From positions 17,898 to 81,897 of the forward strand of contig JAUSFD010000015.1 of NCBI GenBank assembly GCA_030649955.1: a stretch of 64,000 nucleotides of DNA. The letters run 5' to 3'. The notes below the pieces were generated by a model. It had not been told where the DNA came from and did no database searches. It saw only the letters and a list, made by a program, of their open reading frames with translations. The translations under genes were made by a program, and so were the position numbers. Each line of letters begins with the position of its first letter. Position 1 is the stretch's first letter. Shown here piece by piece: positions 61,011 to 64,000 of the stretch. The DNA comes from Candidatus Peregrinibacteria bacterium (GTDB lineage Bacteria; Patescibacteriota; Gracilibacteria; Peribacterales; Peribacteraceae).

Positions 61011-61511
61011 TGGAACTTTTGCTTGCTACACAGCAGGGCGGGCTAGGGAGAATTTCTCCGCAGGCCACCATGTTGATCACAAATGATGTAAATGAACAAA
61101 AAAAATCCCCCTCCGGCTACTTGCAGGAGAGAGTCAGTCTTTCTTCGCGTATCTATTTAGACATGACGGCACTCCTGCGTGGCGAGAAGCCCGAGGAGGA
61201 GGGAGCCGTGAGTCGTGAAGGAGATAACCATTTCTATACAGATAATACCTTGTCATGAAAACTAGTCAATTTTTTTGTAGTAAGCACTAGAGACACCTTA
61301 AACAAAATGGCTCCTAGACGCATCGATATTTAGGCTGTGTGAAGCCAAGACGGTCGCGTGCACCTGTTGGCTGCCCAATTCAACCGATATTATAACCGTT
61401 CTCAATGACCAGAGTTATTGGAAAAGCATTGATTATAAATTGCATCGAATTGAGGGACTGCTGCACAAAGAGCGACAGGGCTATTTTGCAGACGAATGCT
61501 TCATTTTATGA
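61011..61511. other. Island intergenic stretch with a degenerate att-like copy
   Basis: No convincing gene lies here. At 61352-61375 a copy of the island repeat is found (ACGGTCGCGTGCACCTGTTG then GCTG), followed by CCGATAT as in the left boundary. The rest is AT-rich without recognisable signals. Confidence 0.6.
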
Positions 61512-61517
61512 TATAAT
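61509..61517 (+). promoter_or_regulatory. Extended -10 TGATATAAT, 6 nt before the ATG
   Basis: TG-A-TATAAT is an extended -10 without a clear -35. A start 6-7 nt downstream falls on the ATG at 61524, so the mRNA is probably leaderless. Confidence 0.6.
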
Positions 61518-61523
61518 ATCTCG

Positions 61524-62405
61524 ATGGCAAATGTAGAACAAAAGCAACGATTCAACGTTCATGAGATTTTTGCTGGACGTTGCCCACCAGAAGAAACTGC
61601 TCACCCTCCTAAAGCCTCGAATCCAGAGTTCAAAGAAAGAGCGAAAGCTATAGAAAGAGAAATACTTGAGGTATTGCTGAATCTCACTGCCAAAGAATCT
61701 TTGGGAAATGTGTTTCGATTCGAAGAATTAACATCCCCAGAAAAACGACAAGCGGAATCTATTTATAGACAGCCTCTGAAATGTGATCCAAATTTAGTTT
61801 TGGATTTCTCAAAAATATATACCCCAAGTATTCGGCGGCATGCTCTGACAATCAATATTCTTAGGCCAGATGCAAAGGAAGCAGAAGAGCATTTTGTTGC
61901 CAATTTTAATATTGAATTACGGGAGAATAACGTGCTTGATATTTATCATCGTGAAGTTTCTCCCCGCTATAGGGGCCAACATATTTTCCCAGCAGTTATT
62001 TCTAGTTTGAAGCAATTTGCAAATTCACAGACCAGTAATTTGCAAAAACCGGTCCGTCTTCGCTTTGAATGTGGGCAGCCAGAATTACTTGCGAGAATAC
62101 GAGATCAAGAATTTGAACCCAAAGATGATGAGCAACGTGAAAGGGCCAAAAAAATGCTATCGGGTGACACGTCACTTTTTGCGGATTATTCATACTATCT
62201 CGATGATGATAACCAATGGAAGAGAGAGTCCGGAAAACTTCTTTACTGCTACGAGGGCGTACGCGAAAGAGCCAACCCAGAGGACAAGCAGTGGCAGAAG
62301 GCGTATCGAGCAACTGTCTTCTATGAACCCACAGTGAATTATAAACAAATCGAACAGAGTGCGGCCAAAACCATCGCTGGAATTAACAGGCTCAATATAG
62401 AGTGA
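61524..62405 (+). CDS. Island protein of unknown function, with a GNAT-like stretch
   Basis: The product has 293 residues, soluble. The N-terminal third is helical and charged (NPEFKERAKAIEREILEVLLNLTAKESLGNVFRFEELTSPEK). The middle has beta strands (HALTINILRPDAKEAEEHFVANFNIELRENNVLDIYHREVSPRYRG) followed by QHIFPAVISSLKQFANSQ. VSPRYRGQ is reminiscent of the acetyl-CoA loop of GNAT acetyltransferases (Q/RxxGxG/A), but the second Gly is missing, so I do not assign activity. The C-terminal part is charged. It is the only gene of the second island segment. Confidence 0.68.
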   Translation: MANVEQKQRFNVHEIFAGRCPPEETAHPPKASNPEFKERAKAIEREILEVLLNLTAKESLGNVFRFEELTSPEKRQAESIYRQPLKCDPNLVLDFSKIYTPSIRRHALTINILRPDAKEAEEHFVANFNIELRENNVLDIYHREVSPRYRGQHIFPAVISSLKQFANSQTSNLQKPVRLRFECGQPELLARIRDQEFEPKDDEQRERAKKMLSGDTSLFADYSYYLDDDNQWKRESGKLLYCYEGVRERANPEDKQWQKAYRATVFYEPTVNYKQIEQSAAKTIAGINRLNIE

Positions 62406-62420
62406 TGTCTTTATGCTGAT

Positions 62421-62578
62421 GTCACCAGCCAGGAGGGATTCGAACCATGTTGTTGGCTTGCCGTGAACCCGAACGAAGTGAGTGGTTCATGGCTGAGCGG
62501 AACGGACGTGAACTTATTGGTTGAGTCCCAGACAGACTTTTGAGGGTCGGGTTTTAGAGGTGAGAGGGCAAGACGGTC
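62421..62578. repeat. Scrambled tRNA-Gln remnants between island genes
   Basis: AGGAGGGATTCGAACC (62431-62446) matches tRNA-Gln over 16 nt. ATGTTGTTGGCT follows, then GGGTCGGGTT and AAGACGGTC further on. These are pieces of the island repeat in altered order, suggesting an old, decayed boundary. Confidence 0.55.
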
Positions 62579-62601
62579 TGTACTGAATATACATTCTATA
62601 A

Positions 62602-62631
62602 TTACGTAAGAACGTAATTCTATGCTATAAT
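62602..62631 (+). promoter_or_regulatory. Promoter TTACGT-18-TATAAT with extended -10
   Basis: TG-C-TATAAT lies 7 nt before the ATG at 62639. A leaderless mRNA is predicted. Confidence 0.65.
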
Positions 62632-62638
62632 AATACAT

Positions 62639-63340
62639 ATGAAAGAAAATGACAAAATAGGCGAATCAGAAGCAAGTGAAATAAAAAAGAAGCATACATA
62701 CTCTGAAGTAAAGAATCCTATCGATGTCGTGCATAGGGCCATTGCAGATCTGCTATCACCCGAAGACCCGGAATGGGATCGAATACTTTCTCTTCATGGA
62801 AAGTATGCCGCTCAAGCCATCAAACGAGGAAGATTGGCCGCTGTTCCGGAGGTGCTCATACAACGTTACGCATTCGAGATCATTGCAAAACATGTTGAGC
62901 TACAGGATTACGCCTTTATCGTTCGTTTCATGAAGAACATGGATGTTGGCACACCTGATTTGCAATTGTATTTTGAGGGTCTTGAGAAGAAAAAGCAGGA
63001 AGTGATGACGACCGAGAAGACACAACAAAAATCACCTCAACCAGAAGCCAAAAAGAAACAAAGGCGTTACCTGCTTCTTTCTCCAGATGCGACCATTGCC
63101 GACCTTGTGACAGAACTAAACTCTGCATCTGTAGCAGAAGATGTGAATGATCTTTTCTTCACTGAATTGGCAGACAATCTTTCTAACGAACTTGGACCAA
63201 AGCTTATTGAGATTATGCATACAGAAGAGGCTGCTAGGATCAAAGTTGTCGATTTCTTTGACGCAGCACCCGAATCACTTGCAATAGATTTACCTATTAA
63301 ATTTCGTACCACAGGAAAGTGGCGAGGGCAGAAAAAGTAG
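62639..63340 (+). CDS. Island protein of unknown function
   Basis: The product has 233 residues, highly charged and soluble. The Lys-rich start (MKENDKIGESEASEIKKK) is followed by a helical domain (PIDVVHRAIADLLSPEDPEWDRILSLHGKYAAQAIKRGRL.. RYAFEIIAKHVELQDYAFIVRFMKNM). A Gln/Lys linker (TEKTQQKSPQPEAKKKQRRY) leads to an acidic helical second half (DLVTELNSASVAEDVNDLFFTELADNLSNELG). It ends in basic residues (GKWRGQKK). No domain is recognised. It is the gene closest to tRNA-Gln. Confidence 0.68.
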   Translation: MKENDKIGESEASEIKKKHTYSEVKNPIDVVHRAIADLLSPEDPEWDRILSLHGKYAAQAIKRGRLAAVPEVLIQRYAFEIIAKHVELQDYAFIVRFMKNMDVGTPDLQLYFEGLEKKKQEVMTTEKTQQKSPQPEAKKKQRRYLLLSPDATIADLVTELNSASVAEDVNDLFFTELADNLSNELGPKLIEIMHTEEAARIKVVDFFDAAPESLAIDLPIKFRTTGKWRGQKK

Positions 63341-63403
63341 GACGTTGGTCATGGATTTATTTTCTACTTGTGCCATACAGGCACTACGGTCGGGTGCCCA
63401 TGT

Positions 63404-63478
63404 TGGCTGGGGAGGAGGGATTCGAACCCCCGAATGACGGCTTCAAAGGCCGCTGCCTTACCACTTGGCTACTCCCCA
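63404..63478 (-). tRNA. tRNA-Gln (anticodon TTG)
   Basis: Acceptor TGGGGAG/CTCCCCA, D-arm GCC..GGC, anticodon stem GCGGC/GCCGT with loop CTTTGAA (anticodon TTG), T-arm with GGTTCGAATCCC, discriminator G and encoded CCA. It reads CAA and CAG codons. Its 3' end is repeated at 60448-60456, the left boundary of the adjacent island. Confidence 0.95.
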
Positions 63479-63669
63479 AGAATGAACAGAGTCTAACAGA
63501 AATGTGATGTCTGCGAACGGCCCCTCGAAGCTCCGAGCCGCAGCGAGGAGCGAAGTGGGGCCACTTGCTCGCCCACCGAAGCTCGAAAGCGAAGGTGGGG
63601 CTACTCCCCAAGGTGGAAGAAGTCTATCAGATACATCATGACTATGAATCCCGCTGCTATCACAGTTCT
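63479..63669. repeat. Intergenic CGAAGCTC/GAGCGAAG repeats
   Basis: No gene is seen. The stretch holds CTCGAAGCTCCGAG, GAGGAGCGAAGTGGGG and CCGAAGCTCGAAAGCGAAG, short inverted words like those at 10905-10990. ACTCCCCAAGGTGG resembles the 5' edge of the tRNA-Gln region. Confidence 0.5.
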
Positions 63670-63945
63670 ATGAAATTCACCCACGAAGTCACTATCAACT
63701 TGCCTGTAGCACGTGTCGTTGAGCTCGCGGACAACCCCGATAACCTCAAGTACTGGCAGCCGGAGCTCGTGAGCTTCGAGCACTTCACGGGGGCAACCCG
63801 GTGCGAAGTCCAAGCTCACATACGACATGAACGGACGGAAGTTCGTGATGATCGAGACGATCAATCCGACTTCGCCCCGTGCGCGGGGCTACGCCGGACG
63901 AGCGGCCTGGAGAAAGTATACCTGCTTGCGGAGTCGATGGTCTGA
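63670..63945 (+). pseudogene. SRPBCC/polyketide-cyclase-like gene, frameshifted and broken by a repeat
   Basis: The start MKFTHEVTINLPVARVVELA and NLKYWQPELVSFEHFTG are typical of the START-like SRPBCC fold. After FTG the frame changes at a GGGGG run near 63789-63793. With one G fewer, the family sequence continues as QPGAKSKLTYDMNGRKFVMI. Soon after, from about 63870, an ACTTCGCCCC..GGGGCTACGC repeat replaces the expected remainder. The open frame to 63945 is therefore not a complete protein. The frameshift could be a sequencing error, but the repeat insertion is independent damage. Confidence 0.7.
63870..63903. repeat. ACTTCGC..GCTACGC repeat unit inside the broken gene
   Basis: GACTTCGCCCCGTGCGCGGG then GCTACGCCGGACGAG, closely matching the unit at 20935-20971. 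Confidence 0.75.
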
Positions 63946-63994
63946 TTCCCCGGAGCTTGCTCCGGAAAAAGGAGTCCAGAGCTTGCTCTGGGGT
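63946..63994. repeat. Twin hairpins with CTTG loops
   Basis: CCGGAG-CTTG-CTCCGG and CCAGAG-CTTG-CTCTGG follow each other within 30 nt at the right edge of the window. Both have 6-bp stems and the same loop. Confidence 0.7.
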
Positions 63995-64000
63995 TCATAC

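Larger units (their letters stand above)
60410..63412. mobile_element. AT-rich island of one-gene segments at tRNA-Gln
   Basis: The segment is bounded by about 47-nt direct repeats at 60410-60456 and 63366-63412. They differ at about six positions and share 26 identical nt, including CGGTCGGGTGCCCATG and TTGGCTGGGG. The right copy contains the last 9 nt of tRNA-Gln. A third copy (61352-61375, 21 of 24 matches to the core) and scrambled remnants (62421-62578) divide it into three parts with one gene each. The genes are far AT-richer than the chromosome (23 of 60 G+C at 61801-61860). No integrase is present. The structure suggests stepwise gain at a tRNA attachment site. Confidence 0.7.

Noticed and set aside
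61010..61258. 82-codon open frame between the first two island genes
   Set aside because: It begins opposite the start of the minus-strand gene, has no promoter or ribosome-binding site, and its composition is not protein-like.

Overview
The window is a moderately GC-rich bacterial chromosome segment carrying mostly housekeeping genes. Many are single-gene transcription units, and familiar operons are broken up: dnaA has no dnaN beside it, rpmA has no rplU, and rplS stands alone. The divergent short-form core proteins, the many small membrane proteins of unknown function, the VirB6/TrbL-like membrane protein and the DUF11/SLH surface proteins suggest a Candidate Phyla Radiation (Patescibacteria) genome, perhaps of the Peregrinibacteria/Peribacteria type. 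That placement is inference; there is no rRNA gene here.

Layout. 1-9.9 kb: the 3' end of rseP, dnaA, a threonyl-tRNA synthetase with an extra N-terminal YbaK-type editing domain, an Lgt-like protein lacking the catalytic residues, CorA, enolase and small membrane proteins. 9.9-11.1 kb: hicBA and a GIY-YIG gene beside tRNA-Pro, whose 3' end is repeated in the flank. 11.3-25.1 kb: DHH phosphoesterase, infB, a VirB6/TrbL-like membrane pair, a winged-helix regulator, rplS, a CsaB-like pyruvyl transferase, lepA, a 2H phosphoesterase, tRNA-fMet and rpmA. 25-35.6 kb: an FtsB-like gene, murC, an SLH protein, purL, murJ, acylphosphatase, nusG, secE, lepB, a PH-domain protein and pth. 35.7-60.3 kb: a surface locus with three giant DUF11/CnaB-like proteins (two with C-terminal SLH triplets), a paralogous pair with N-terminal SLH triplets, lipoproteins and an O-antigen-ligase-like protein. 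60.4-63.5 kb: an AT-rich island of three one-gene segments between repeats of the tRNA-Gln 3' end. The window ends in a broken SRPBCC-family gene.

Functional links. MurC, MurJ, the FtsB-like protein and LepB serve envelope growth. The CsaB-like enzyme is of the family that pyruvylates the cell-wall polymer bound by SLH domains, so it plausibly supplies the anchor for the five SLH proteins here. SecE, LepB and RseP handle export and membrane proteolysis.

Two genome-wide habits stand out. First, many gaps are filled by inverted repeats whose arms are built from short degenerate words, a different word per class (for example GTGGACAATGG or GGGAACAGGG). Second, many genes have a -10 hexamer 6-8 nt before the ATG, which predicts leaderless mRNAs.
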